From Talinum fruticosum (Eukaryota > Streptophyta > Magnoliopsida > Caryophyllales > Talinaceae), in contig JAITYX010000047.1 of NCBI GenBank assembly GCA_021018815.1, positions 4,411,001 through 4,475,000 of the forward strand: DNA of 64,000 bases, written 5' to 3'. The translations under genes were made by a program, and so were the position numbers. The notes below the pieces were generated by a model. That model ran no database searches. It had not been told where the DNA came from and saw nothing but the letters and a program-made list of their open reading frames with translations. This document shows, piece after piece, positions 1 to 11,779 of this stretch; positions within the stretch are counted from its first letter, which is position 1; the number at the start of each line of letters is the position of its first letter.

Positions 1-143
1 ACTATCTTCGCCACTAATACTAAACAGGCAAGGAACACAAACGATGAAAAAACGAACCTAAACATAATAAAACAGTCAGTTTCCCCTTTCCAAGAAGTAT
101 AAACAATACCAATTTGACAGCATTTCTTCCACATACAAAAATA

Positions 144-323
144 TCAGTTCTCCCTCAAATCTTCGATGAGTTCAAGTACCTCATTCCTAAAAGTCATCTC
201 AACAGAAGTGTCAACATGCCTTTGAACAGCAGACAGCCAATCAGCGTCTTTGCCACTGCTCCCAGAGGAGTAACATTTACAGATAGCCTTGGCAATAGCC
301 ATAACATATATGCCACAATCATA
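144..323 (-). pseudogene. NEDD8-specific protease (DEN1/SENP8-like) C-terminal fragment
   Basis: The minus-strand frame reads YDCGIYVMAIAKAI, followed by an acidic helix ending in EVLELIEDLREN and a stop. This matches the C-terminal part of C48/Ulp1-fold cysteine proteases of the deneddylase type: the Cys in DCG is the catalytic nucleophile, and the tail resembles plant DEN1/SENP8-like proteins. The upstream part of the protease (His and Asp of the triad, about 150 residues) is not found in the adjacent DNA. The reading frame starts abruptly in sequence unrelated to the family, so this is a truncated fragment rather than a working gene. Assignment to DEN1 rather than another Ulp1 family member is inference from the short tail. 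Confidence 0.5.
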
Positions 324-344
324 CATTGTTTTATATTTCCACAA

Positions 345-786
345 TCATAACATTTACAGAGAGAGAGTCTTGATGGCGCCGAAAACAGAGAGAGATGATT
401 GCATTTGTGCTGCTTATTTGGATCTATACATTGTTTTTTAAGTTTTATATTTCCTTTCCAAGTAAAAAAGACAGCTTTGTCTTTTATTGTAATTTTTTTA
501 TTTTGCTACTTACTTGGCTGCTTAAGTGGAGTAAGCAAGTAAATTATTTTTTTATTATTGTTTAATTGTCAGGTGTGAAGAAAATTAAGGGACATCTCCT
601 CCTTTGTAATTTTTATTTTGTTGACACATTTAGTTTAGTTTTTTTTTCCGTTTCCACTTCAAAAGAGAGAAAGACGGGAGAGAGAAAGAGAAGGTTCTGA
701 AGTTCTTGTTTCCTTTAAGAGGAGAGAGAGAAGGTTCCCGATGAGAAAAGGATTATAATGGATCAGTTCATTGCCTTCTTCAATGT
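345..786. other. Intergenic, no gene seen
   Basis: AT-rich sequence with GA-rich runs (about 660-740). No coding exon, RNA gene or repeat structure could be recognised. Confidence 0.5.
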
Positions 787-834
787 TCAGATCAACGCCG
801 ACTTCGACTCCGAATCCGACTCGATGGCGATGTA

Positions 835-1137
835 GCGGCAGTGGCACTCGCGCATGTTAATGTGGTCGAGGCCGGCGGTGGTGGTGACGATGCAGCGAAG
901 GGAGGGGAGGTGGTCGAGAATAACGACGGTGATACGATACTCGGAGCCGGAGAGTATGGCAGAGACGCCGGCGGAGTCGGCTTCAACGAGGAAGTGGTTG
1001 GTGGGGAGCGGAGACTCGTACGCTTTGAGGAAGTGGAAGTGTAGAGAGAATTCGGACTCGAAAATGCGGTGGTTGAGTGAGGATTTTGGCATCAGCTCCT
1101 TCAGGAGGTTTAAGGGTTGGGGATGGAGTTGAGAAGA
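835..1137 (-). pseudogene. HPR3-like D-2-hydroxyacid dehydrogenase N-terminal fragment
   Basis: The minus-strand frame contains FHFLKAYESPLPTNHFL and then SLRCIVTTTAGLDHI followed by ECHCR. This is the N-terminal substrate-binding half of plant glyoxylate/hydroxypyruvate reductase HPR3-like proteins (family motif: SL..VVTTSAGL.HID..ECR.RG). Homology stops right after ECHCR, and the frame then runs into unrelated Ser/Asp-rich sequence. The NAD-binding Rossmann domain (GxGxxG), the catalytic residues and the rest of a roughly 330-residue protein are absent nearby. The frame is open upstream to about 1200 without a clear start. It is best read as a 5' gene fragment; a short new gene cannot be excluded. 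Confidence 0.55.
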
Positions 1138-1394
1138 GAGAATAGGATTATAGAGATGAAAGAGAGTAAGGAACTGAGAGTTTGATGAGCAATGGTTTCT
1201 GTGGATGTGCTGTCAGTGAAAGTAAGAGTGCCAATGTATTATTTCTAATTTTTTGGTAGTTTTGTAAAATGTGTATTCAAAGTCAATTTCAATTGACTTT
1301 TAATGGTAAATCGTGGTCTATTGAGCTTGAAAGTTCATACACAACCAAATATTTTGGTTATAAGAAAGCTTTTATCTAAATACAACTAAACTTT

Positions 1395-1637
1395 TTACGA
1401 GAGGATCCTGAAAATGTATTACGTGCAAGAGCATTTGGAAAGGGAGTTTTGATCGCTCTTTTTCTACTACTTAAAACCGGCAGCCTTGGAGTTATTCTGA
1501 CATTTGCAGTATATAAGTGGGATTTGCCTTCCGGTGCTACTTCAAGTGAAAGGATCCAAGCCACTTATGTGTATGACAAATCTCATTTCCATGTAACTTG
1601 GTTTTCCCCTGATAAACCATTGTTGTATTCTCACTAG
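1395..1637 (+). pseudogene. Unrecognised reading-frame fragment with one membrane segment
   Basis: An open plus-strand frame of about 80 codons begins REDPENVLRARAFGKG, continues with a hydrophobic stretch of about 20 residues (LIALFLLLKTGSLGVILTF) and a polar tail with YKWDLPSG, and stops at 1635-1637. The composition looks protein-like: a basic patch ahead of a transmembrane-like helix. No ATG with good context precedes it. I do not recognise the family. It lies between two recognisable gene fragments, so it may be an exon of another captured or decayed gene. Confidence 0.25.
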
Positions 1638-1640
1638 CCA

Positions 1641-2990
1641 TTACAGGAATTGGTAATTTGATGCACAATTTGCAGATACACCTTATTTGTTTATACTGAG
1701 ACATGAATTATTGATTGGAAAATAAAAAGTTATTATATTATAGTAGTGATTGTGTTAAATTGCTCAACATGATTGTGATCCTTCCATGGTGCAATTTATA
1801 GGGAGGTTTAAGTCTACGTAACCTAATCCTAGCATAGATGTTGTTTATAGAAGGCCAATTTGATAATATATTTGAAAACTATAGGAGACAAATAAAATGT
1901 AGCACACAAAAGCTTCTTCTTTTTAGATTATTCTTCATGTAACTATATCCATATTTTGTGGTGCCTTTGCCGAATATACTGTTTCAAATTTAAGACTTAT
2001 CCTATTATTATGTGAGAGAACTATGGGAGTTCTACATGTTTATGAAAGGCAATGTAGAGTCATCAATTAAGGTAGTGGTTGATCTAGAAATTTTGGATAT
2101 GAGTGTTCTATCTTAATTTTTACTACATTCGACCAGTCCCAAATAACTTTTATGGGCGAATTTTGTGAAAATTTTTGGAAAAAATAAGAACTTTTGTACA
2201 AATTCTTTTTTAAAAAAAGGCCATTGCGTGCATGGGACACCCGTGATGCTCATGTAAAATTGGTAGCATCTTTAGGTCAAGTGTGTGTATGTGGGTGGGT
2301 GTGGAGGAGGGGGATTAGAGCAATGTGTCAAGAAAATTCATTCAAGCAATGATGTTGTTATTTTAGCTCCTGTAATGAATTTGGATGTAGTTTGTGCATA
2401 ACTAATTGTGTCAATTGTCATGACTATAAAAGTTTTGTCTTGCTAGGCTGCCTGTAACTATGTTAATAAGGCAATGCTATTAGTAGTTGAGATAGGTTTA
2501 CGTTTGTTGTTTAGGGTGTCTAAAATTACCAATTCTAATGTGATGCAGTGAATGTCCAATACCTCTTTAGCAAAGTGTTTAAACAGGGCGAAGAATTGTC
2601 TGAGTAACATAGTTGCATACTAAATTAAAGATAATATGACAAATAAAATAATTCATTTTTTTCTTTTTTTAAAAATTGCTTTTGGTATCTAGTTCTAATA
2701 AATTGAAAGCTTGCATTCAAATCAAGTCGAACATAGTTGGTACATAATGTTATTCTATTTTGTTTACCAACTTATTCTTTACTAAATATTTTTACCTTAA
2801 AAACATAAGAAAAAAATATTTCTTTTGATATTCATAATAAGTCACAATAGTATAGGAAGCTCAAAAGAGTAATCTATACAGATGGTAGTAATTATCCCAA
2901 TGTTCTTAACAAGTATAGCGTAATTCAGCTTTTATTTTTCTTTGACCATCGTGTATAAATAACCGGCCTTTATTTTGCCAATTTGACGTA
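1641..2990. other. Intergenic AT-rich DNA, no gene seen
   Basis: No supported exon, RNA gene or terminal-repeat structure. It leads into the starch synthase fragment, whose acidic N-terminal region opens at about 2998. Confidence 0.5.
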
Positions 2991-2997
2991 TTCTTTG

Positions 2998-4104
2998 CAT
3001 TGACACAAATGAAAGTGAACTTCTTAACCTTCATGTTAGTGGAACCTCACATATACACAAAGAAAAACAAGTACAAGATGAAGACATTGAAAAGGAAAGA
3101 CACCATATAAATGAAGAAAGTTATGGTGAGGAAGATGAATTCTCTATCGAAGTAATGTACCGTGTAATCTTCGAATCAACCCTTGAAGAGAGTGATGTTG
3201 ATGAAAAAATACCAGATGTAGAGAAAGAAAGTGATGTTGAGGAGATTGATAGAACCCCTACAAAAGTAACCCGCAATATTGTTTTTGTTATTTCGGAGGT
3301 TGCACCATATTCTAAGATGGGAGGTTTAGGAGATGTTAGTGGCTTGTGGACACCGTGTTATGGTGATATCCCCTAGGTATATGCATGACACAACTCAAGA
3401 TCAAAGATATTCAGGAGCATTTGATGTCAATTGTCGTATTAAGGTTTATTGCTTTGAAGGGGAACACGAAATTGCCTTTTGCACCAAGTATAGGGCCGGT
3501 GTTGATTGGGTATGTAAATAAATTTGCTTTAACCATAAAATAAATTTATAACTTTTGAAGATTTTGGAGATTAAAAGACACTTGTGGGTTTTCTCGCTAG
3601 TTATAATGAGTATGCCATTCCGCATTATAGGTTTTTGTAGATCATCCGACACGGGAATCCTTATGGTGACAAATTCAGGTGCTTTTGGTGATAATTAGGT
3701 ATTTTAACGAATTATTATCTTGTATGTACAATTCATTTTTAGCTTGATCACAATTGTGGCTAAGTTTGTTTCAATTGGGCTATTTGATTCATTACAATTT
3801 TGTTTGTATTTGAGCAGTTCAAGTTCACCTTACTTAGTCACGTAGCATGTAAAGCTCCTTTAGTCCTTCCATTAGAAGGATATACTTATGGTCGAAGTGC
3901 TTGTTCCTTGTGAATAATTGGCATGCGGGTCTTGTATCGAGTATACGAATTTTATACTCTTTTTTATGATATGTCTTATGGATGGAACATAAGAGCTTAT
4001 GATAATATTATTGTTTGTATAGGCTTCTTACAGCGAAATATTGTGATTATGGAGTTTATAAAGATGCAAGGAGTATACTTGTTATGCATCACCTCTCTCA
4101 TCAA
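2998..4104 (+). pseudogene. Starch synthase I (SSI-type) partial pseudogene with introns
   Basis: An acidic leader (about 2998-3260) is followed by KVTRNIVFVISEVAPYSKM and GGLGDVSG, the N-terminal GT5 catalytic region with the KxGGL ADP-glucose-binding motif (x is M here). The sequence type is SSI rather than SSII/III. A small deletion and frameshift follow near 3345. Homology then resumes as GHRVMVISPRYM and ends YRAGVDWV at a splice donor (GTATGT at 3510). Later exons at about 3631-3697 (FVDHP, broken by frameshifts), 3818-3938 (FKFTLLSHVACKAPLVLPLE, then a stop) and 4023-4104 (KYCDYGVYKDARSILVMHHL, then GTAAGC) keep intron positions. Because introns remain, it arose by DNA duplication, not retroposition. 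The C-terminal GT5 domain is missing. Confidence 0.75.
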
Positions 4105-4139
4105 GTAAGCATTTCTTGTATATTGTTGACCAAATTGTT

Positions 4140-5480
4140 TTTGTTGTACTATAGAGAGTACGGTTGTCGGTCTTAGGGAGTTAGGTCTCGCACAAGCCTA
4201 AGGTCAATGTCCTTATGAACTAAGCAAAGAAACAATTCGAATTGGTTGGTAACGCAAGCACTACAAAACGAAATGAAATCGGATAAAGAAAACCTTAGGT
4301 AGGGATTTACCAAACTAACATGCCAACAATCTTAATTACATGCTTCTATACTATTCACAACTGCGATGAACTAGGGAATCGATGCAGTTCGGACCACCTA
4401 AGCCTTCTCTCGAAGGTCATTAAGCTAACTCAATTGAATTAATTGTTGTTCTCACATAATCAAAACCAAAGAATTACATGATTATCGACTCTTCTCTTAA
4501 TAACAACCTAAATTATTCTCATATCTAAGTTGTAATCATCCAACAAGTTGAAGTAGAACTAAGCCTCTTCTCTCGAAGTCTACTCAATTCCCAAAAACAA
4601 TAAAGGTAGGATTCTCTCGAACCTCACACCAATTCACAAGTATCAATAAGTCGAAAATTCATCAAACAATTGCAAATTAGTATCAAAGCATAAATTTCGA
4701 TTAAACTAGCATATTAGTGGCAAATCCCTAACCTAAGTTGGAAATTTAGCCACACATATTCATGGCATTTGACAGCAGATTGAGGAATGAAGAATGAAAA
4801 GAATGCAAGATGGAAGTAGAGAGAAGAATAATAATACCGTAAACTTGAATTAACTTGCGATTAAATGAAAATAACTCCAAGCTTTGATCCCTTAACAATG
4901 GAAATAAGTGCTTACAAGGAGAGAGAAACTAGCTTAGAAAACGCAGCCTAAAAAGTCCGTTACGAAAAATGACAGTTACGGAATAAAAGAGGCGAGAAAA
5001 CGAAACTCGCCGATTGGCACCGGCGATGCTTGAAACCGTGCTTAACCCGTGCAAACTCATGACTTCTTCAATTAAATCCCAAATTCCTAGCATGGCCTCG
5101 TGCTGACTTTGGCATTGCTCGTGCTGACCTCTTACGCTTTAGCACGGCTCGTGCTAGGTCTTCTTTTCCTTCTTTTCTTCAGCACGACCAAGTGCTACAA
5201 CTCGTGCTCGACTTGGCTTGACCTCTTTCTTCGCTCTCCGACCTTCTATGGCCTCCCGCTCTTTTCCTTAACACTTTGAAAGATGTATTCTTATCATAAA
5301 AGGCGGGATTACCTTAAAACATAGAAATTCGCACACTTTAATCATAAATGAAGAAAGTAAGCGAAATTAAATAAGAATTTAGGTGAGAAGGCCTTTGAAG
5401 TGTCGAAATTAGCCAATAAGAGAATGGAAAAGCACGTAAAATTCCGGTTTATCATTTTTCTAATCTTGTTTTGTGGCTTT
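4140..5480. repeat. Unclassified repeat-like sequence
   Basis: About 1.3 kb without reading frames but with a different texture: frequent CTCGAA/TCTCGAA blocks and repeated GTGCTGA/CTCGTGC words near 5090-5220. This resembles the non-coding part of a plant retroelement. No terminal repeats, primer site or target-site duplication could be fixed by eye, so the class is unknown. Confidence 0.25.
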
Positions 5481-6400
5481 TTCAATTTAGTATTATGTTG
5501 TACAAGATTTATTAATTGAATTCATAAGCAAGGCTTAGAAGGCCAAGCACAAGTTGAATTATGAATACATCATTTATGTATACATATGGTCAAAAAGAAG
5601 ATAGAGATCAACCGATATTCTAATTCCTACACTCTTAAAGAAATGCACCACTCCTGGAGTGATCGGTTATAAAATTCCAAGCAAAAGACAAAGTAAAATA
5701 AAGCAAGTGAACGAGTTGCGAGTAGGACATTGCAATTGTATGTTTACCACCGCAATCATGCAGGAGTTTGCTCACTTTAGATTTTGAGATGGACTCTTCT
5801 CCCAAGCAAGTTGCAACAATACCAAGAGACATGTGCTCCTTCCAGGATCTATATAGAAAACACACATATAGTAACCTTTATGGTTATGAATGTTGCCACT
5901 ACAAATGAGACTAATACAAAACCATTTTTTCTCCATGCAAAGGCTAAAATAGGCAAGGGCCTCCCGACCCAAAAGGTTACAGGGTCGGAGACACCCCTTA
6001 GCCCCCAACCACATTGATGTGAACCAGTCCAAAAGAGTTGGGCACACAAGCTGGTGTCGGGATTGGGTATGACATTAACAAGAGATGCAGCCCAAACCTA
6101 AAAGCCTAAACCAATAACCAAATCGGATAGAGTACTCGATTAATCGTTAAAAACAACAAAAAGCTAACATGTTTCTCCCAAGTACCTTTAAAGAGATTAC
6201 TTGCCAAAAACTACTAGCGAGGTCATAAAACCCATGCCCCCTTCGTGTATGGTAATTACTAGAGCTTCTTTTACTTGGTCAATGACACATATCTCCTTTG
6301 TTATGCTTCAAGCCATTTCTTATAAAAATAGAGAGAAGACTACAAAAAGAGGAAACAAAAAGGGAAAAAGCACTTGTTCTCCGGCTCAAAATCGGATGAA
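5481..6400. other. Intergenic, no gene seen
   Basis: No supported gene. Its right part may be the 5' end of the LINE that follows, but no boundary is visible. Confidence 0.4.
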
Positions 6401-6759
6401 TGACGTGGACATTTTTTGAATACCTAATGTTGGAATCAGGTTAGAACATGTTCCCTTATTGAACAAGATGGCCGACTTATTCAAAAGATTTATACATTAT
6501 AAATATTGAATCTGAAGTTGTTTACTTGGGAATCTTCCATTATATGTCGTATCCTTAGGGAAAATCCTCCTCCGATTGTCACGAAGGGTTCTTGAATAGA
6601 ATTTAGAGGGAAAGAAAGATAGATAATATTTTGAAGAAGGATAATGGCATGTTTCCATGCATTGCTGGATAGGGATCAAATTCTCAAACTAAGTGTTTGC
6701 TAATTTGACCCAAAAAACCCATGATAGTCAAGGCTTGATCATTCGGAGAGAATCTAGAA

Positions 6760-9700
6760 CTGGAAGTTACTTATGTCCTAATTTGGGTTTAAATCCAAAA
6801 ACTCCACCCAAAGTTTTGGGGAGTAGATGGATTAAGTAAAGTTGCTAGTTTACTTGGGAGACCTTTGGTAACTTTTTTGATAGCCGATAAACTAACATCC
6901 GAGAAGGGGAGACCGAATTTTGCAAAAGTTCTAATTGAGGTTGATATTACTAAAGTTATCCCCGAGGAGGTAGAATTTGTGAATGAAAAGATGAGTTAGT
7001 TACTCAGGGGTGGAGTTTGAATGGTATCTTGAGAAGTATTCAAAATATGGTATGTATGGGCATATAGAGGATAAGTGTAGGAAATGCCATAGAAAGGTTT
7101 AGAAACCTAAAATGACCTCCTAGGATGTTGAACTTTGCACAACATGAAATACATGAGGATATAGTTATAGAGCTATCCAAATATCTCACGTGGTTACTCG
7201 CTCGCCTACAACAATGTTTTCTCACAACAACTCTTTTCAACCATGGATATCATATAGAGATGAGGCTAATTCTATTAAGGTAAGGGTGAATCATGGGATA
7301 ATCCTGGCGGATACCAATGGATGATTTTGAACTTTGGAATGTAAGGGGGATGAATAACCCCTTGAAGCAAGGAGAAATTGATTTCTTCTAGAAAAATAAA
7401 GGATTACACTTAGCTGGTCCGCTAGACACTAAAATTATGAGGAATGATGTGGATATGGTTGCTGATATGCTTGACAAAAGTTGGAGTGTTGTGGCAAATG
7501 CTATTAATGGAATGTAGAGTATAATATGGCTGATTTGGAAACCTGAGGTGTTTGAGGTTGAGGTCTTATGTATACTTAAGCAAGTGATCCACTGCCCGGT
7601 TAAACATATAAGTTCCCAAAACAAGTTGCATCTTTCTCGCTATTTATGTATCAAATAATGACACAAAGAGACGTTTACTTTAGAATTTTCTAATGGAGAC
7701 TAGTCTTTTAGTTGATAAATGTTTTATTACTAGAGACTTCAATTGTATTTTACATGTGAATGAGAGGATTGGCATGACCGAGGTGCGAGAATCGGGATAT
7801 GGCTAACTTTCAAAATGGTATGGATGATTACCACGTATAAAACATTAAACACGAGTAGACACTTCTATACTTACTAATAAGAAAAACCCTCTAGATAGAA
7901 TACTTTCTAGATTAGGAAAAGTATTTGTTAATGAGTTATGGCTTGAATAGTTTTTTGAAGTGGCATGTACAGTGTTTCCTGGGAGGTCGTTAAACCACTA
8001 TTGTATTCTTATTAGTGATCACCATGTAGTCCAAATGGGTCCCTCTTTAAAATTTTGAAATATGTGGTGCAATTATGAGAAATTCCTACCTATTGTATAG
8101 GACATTGGAAGTATAAGGGAAGAGACACTAAGATGTTCATTGTGGTACGTAAACTTCGAAGTCAAGCATACCGTTAAGTCATCTGCATAGGATTGAATAT
8201 ACTCATCTAGAAACTCAATTGGAGAAAACTAGAGTATAACTTCATGAGATTCAAACTAAAATATTTGATGGTCCGGGGAGGAATATTTATACAATAATGA
8301 GAAGGAAGCCTTGTCCACTCTTAAAAACCCGAATACGAGATATTAAGGAACTTTATAACTAGAGGTCAGAAAATAAGATGGCTTAAGGAAGGGGATCTAA
8401 ACACTCGCTTTCTTTCATGCGACAGCTTAAACAAAGATGTCTCGGATAAAAATCAGCAGCATTCTTAATGGGGATGGTGTACTTATTTATAATACCACAC
8501 TGCAGCTTGTTTTGACTAACTATTTTCAGCTATTGTTGGCTCCTAGACAAGAAAAGGCAAATCCAAATGGTCGATGATTCAATAAGGACTCTATATTCGT
8601 GAGATATAGAGACAATGATTGTTACAGACCTTTTGATGTTACCGATGTCAAGGAAGGTTTTTGGGATATGAATGGTGCAACAAGCCCCGGAGTTTTGGCA
8701 ATAAATTTTTCAAGAGTGCTTGGGGCATAATTAAGGATGAGGTAAGTGCATCAATTCCGTATATTTTTTCAATTTGGTAGACTCCTAAAACAACTTAATA
8801 AAACTACTATTGCTTTGGTTCCAAAAGTGGAACATCCACATATTGTTGTTGAATATAGGCATATTTCATGCTATAATGTCCTTCATAAGGCCATTTCCAA
8901 ATTGATTTGCAAAAGGCTCAAGAAAATTATGCCCGATGTTATCATGGAGAATCGGTATGCCTTTTTCTCTAGTAAATTGATCCTTCATAATGTCATGATT
9001 GGTTTGGATCTTGTCAAGCATTATAAAAAGAAGAAAATCTCTCTAAAATGCATTATTAAGATTGATATTAGGAAAGCTCGTGGCACAATCAACTGGTCTT
9101 TCCTTAAGTATATGATGTATGAGATAGGTATTCCTAATCAATTGTGCATTGGATATTTAAGTTTATGTCCACTGCTACTTTTTCTCTCGGTTATAATGGG
9201 GGTCCGCAAGGCTTCTTTAAGACTGGTAGATGAGTTAGGCAAGGGGATCATATCTCCCTCTATTATTTGGTGTTGGGATGGATTACTTATCTAGGTTGTT
9301 CAAAAAGATGACAGAGGACACTAGGTTCAAATTCCATCCTGAATGTAAAGGAATTAGGCTTAATCATCTAGTCTTTATTTATGATCTATTGATTTTTTAC
9401 AAGGCCAATCCATATTTTGTGTCCTGGTTAATAGAAACCATCTCTTTTTCGTTTAGGTTTCTAGATTGGAGGCCAATACTAAAAATCCCACATTATTATT
9501 GATGGCACTAATGAAGATACTGAGCGGTACATTTTGCAATTGAGTTGGTTTGAAAAAAGTAAAGTTGCCTTCAAAATAGTCTCGGTGTTTGTGTAACTAG
9601 CCAAGCTAAATTCTTATTATTATAATCTGCTGGCCTCCAAAATTATTATGAGAATTAGAAGCTATGGTGTTAAAAAGCTTAGTTATACTGGAAGAATCCA

Positions 9701-10560
9701 CCTTGTAAATCAATTCCTCTAAGCATGTACACTTATTGGAATTCTTTATTTATTCTTCCTAGTCGAGTCATTAAAGTCGTTGAGAAAATTGCAAAAGTTT
9801 TCTTTGTAAAGGAAATGATCGGTTCAAGAAAATCATTTCTATGGATGGGGAGGAAGTTTGTTTCTCTAAATAACAAGGCAAGATAGGAATTAGGAGTAGT
9901 AGAGTTTGTGATAGAGCTTTATCTCGTGGTATATTGTAACTCATCCTAAGGGATTATGGGTTAAATGGATGCACGAGTATTTAACTTAGTGGCGAGAGAT
10001 TAAAAGATAATACCACATAAACCAAATGCTAGTTGAGTACTTCAATGAATTAATGAGCCCGAGAAAGCATTTACCTGCTTCATATGATACTCAACGACAA
10101 GTTTGGAAAGTTCTAAAAGGTGAAAGTTTCCATGTCACATCTGCATATGAAGTGTCGCTAACTCCTAAACAGGAGGTTGGGCGGTGGAAATTTGCACGAC
10201 ACGAAAATATTATCCCTAAGCATGTCATCCGCTTATGGTTCGCCCTAAATAGGAAGATCCCGACTAAAGATAGGCTCAATAGATGGATGGCCATAGAAGA
10301 CATCAACTCGTATTTTCTATGATAAACTAGAATCAATTGACCATTTATGCCTCCAATGATCCTTCACAAAGTATTGTACATGGATTCATTATGCAGTATG
10401 TTGGTTCTAATTGGAGGCTTGCGTGGAATGCTCGATCGACAGGATCTTAGATTTCACAATCTAAGTTAGTTGTCATTGCACCATAGATTATTGCGAGTGG
10501 TTTATGTTGTTTGGCATGGGAGAAACCTTAGATGTTTTTAGAGGAAGAGCATAACAAGAA
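6760..10560 (+). mobile_element. Decayed LINE (non-LTR retrotransposon)
   Basis: The plus strand shows, in order, degraded pieces of a plant LINE. A DUF4283/zinc-knuckle ORF1 lies at about 6850-7090 (LIEVDITKVIPEEVEFVNEK, then a knuckle-like YSKYGMYGHIEDKC). The AP endonuclease start is at about 7323 (LWNVRGMNNPLKQGE) and reads on to 7620 (IIWLIWKPEVFEVEVL). Reverse transcriptase spans about 8590-9500 (LNKTTIALVPKVEHP, then KCIIKIDIRKA, then ECKGIRLNHLVF). A zf-RVT-type region lies at about 10026-10320 (VWKVLKGESFHVTSAYEV). Many stops and frameshifts interrupt it. The RT catalytic box normally reading F/YADD is FIYD, and two Cys of the knuckle read Tyr. It is inactive. No 3' poly-A or target-site duplication is visible; the 3' end meets a MITE at 10590. 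Confidence 0.85.
8746..9500 (+). pseudogene. LINE reverse transcriptase fragment
   Basis: The longest surviving piece of the LINE. RT blocks visible are GRLLKQLNKTTIALVPKV, then a degraded ISCYNVLHKAISKLICKRL (intact relatives read RPISCCN), then the KCIIKIDIRKA block. It then shifts frame to WITYLGC and KFHPECKGIRLNHLVF. The FADD motif has decayed to FIYD, so the metal-binding pair is lost. It acts with no neighbour; it is part of the decayed element. Confidence 0.85.
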
Positions 10561-10593
10561 GTCGGATGGTTGCAAAAATTAGATGGACATTAA

Positions 10594-11108
10594 GGGCCTG
10601 TTCAAAATAGTTGTTAAAATTAGTTATTATAACCGTTATAGTTAAAATGAGTTGAAATGATTGGTTATAATTGTGATGAGCCGTTATGATTAGTCGTTAT
10701 ACATGTTATAACTATATGAGTTGTTATGAGTTATTACGAGCTATTATGAAACTTAAATATACCGCTAGTTATACTATTCATTATATATTTCACAATAATT
10801 AGCCAATAATGAATATTTGAAAAAAAAATTTTGCTAATATTTTTATTCGGTTAGAAATTCATATATTTTGTGAGTAACCGCATTTTAATTGTTTTTTGGG
10901 AAAAAATTAATTCCTAATAATAACTATCTCGAAAAATTTTTAAAATATAATTTATCAAATTTGACAAAAAGGCTAACAATTATGCGATTAAAAAAATTAT
11001 AAAAAAATTCTAGACAAAGTTTCACAACAACCCCCAAACAATATCTACACCCTTTCATCCAAAAAATAAAATAAAAAATAATCACAATAATAACAACAAA
11101 CGATGACA

Positions 11109-11166
<58 letters not shown>

Positions 11167-11269
11167 TAAGAATATGATTAGCGGTTATAGTTGGCATTGA
11201 TGAACTGTTACAATTAAACTGAGTTGAGATTGTGATAAATACTTCTATAAATGTCAATTTGAACATCCC
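10594..11269. mobile_element. PIF/Harbinger (Tourist-like) MITE
   Basis: Inverted ends GGGCCTGTTCAAA (left) and its near complement TTTGAACATCCC (right) are each flanked by TTAA, consistent with a 3-bp TTA/TAA target duplication. The interior is non-coding and AT-rich, with many TTATAAC/GTTATGA words and an AAT microsatellite. It sits directly after the LINE zf-RVT region, so it probably inserted into or just beyond the LINE. Superfamily assignment is from ends and target-site type. Confidence 0.6.
11109..11165. repeat. (AAT)n microsatellite
   Basis: About 18 uninterrupted AAT units inside the MITE; likely length-polymorphic. Confidence 0.95.
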
Positions 11270-11468
11270 TTAAGAATTCATTTACTAAAAAAGAAAAAAG
11301 TTACATAAAGTATGAGTTCATAAAATGTAAGTATATCTTTCTTTTGGGTAAACATTCATTTGATTCAATGACGAAGGACTTGTCCTTTTTACCAATAAGA
11401 AAAAAACAAAAGGGGACTTGTAGCAATCTTTATTTCACATTCTTATTTTAGTATGACCTTATATTTAA

Positions 11469-11776
11469 GAGCACCCACAATAAGAAAAAGCTCATTTTAG
11501 TTCCATTTGTTTTACATTTTCAAATATATCAATAAATAAATAAAAGTATAATTGATATCCAAAAAGGTACCCAATTCCACAATAAGGAGGACAATTTTTG
11601 TATTTAATTTTTCCTTTTTCCACCTTTTTCCTTCCGTTCAGTTTAGTCATGTCTCATATTTAGTCATACTTTTGGGTACTTATGTCCCACTTTTATTTTA
11701 CACAATAAGAAAAAAAAATCACATATATCATCATACAATTGAATGAGACCAAAATGAGACATTATTGAGGATGCTC
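11469..11776. mobile_element. 308-bp PIF/Harbinger-type MITE with TAA duplication
   Basis: The left end GAGCACCCACAATAA and right end TTATTGAGGATGCTC are inverted repeats, each flanked by TAA (11466-11468 and 11777-11779). This GAGCATC..CAATA terminus is common among plant Tourist-like MITEs. No coding capacity. Confidence 0.75.
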
Positions 11777-11779
11777 TAA

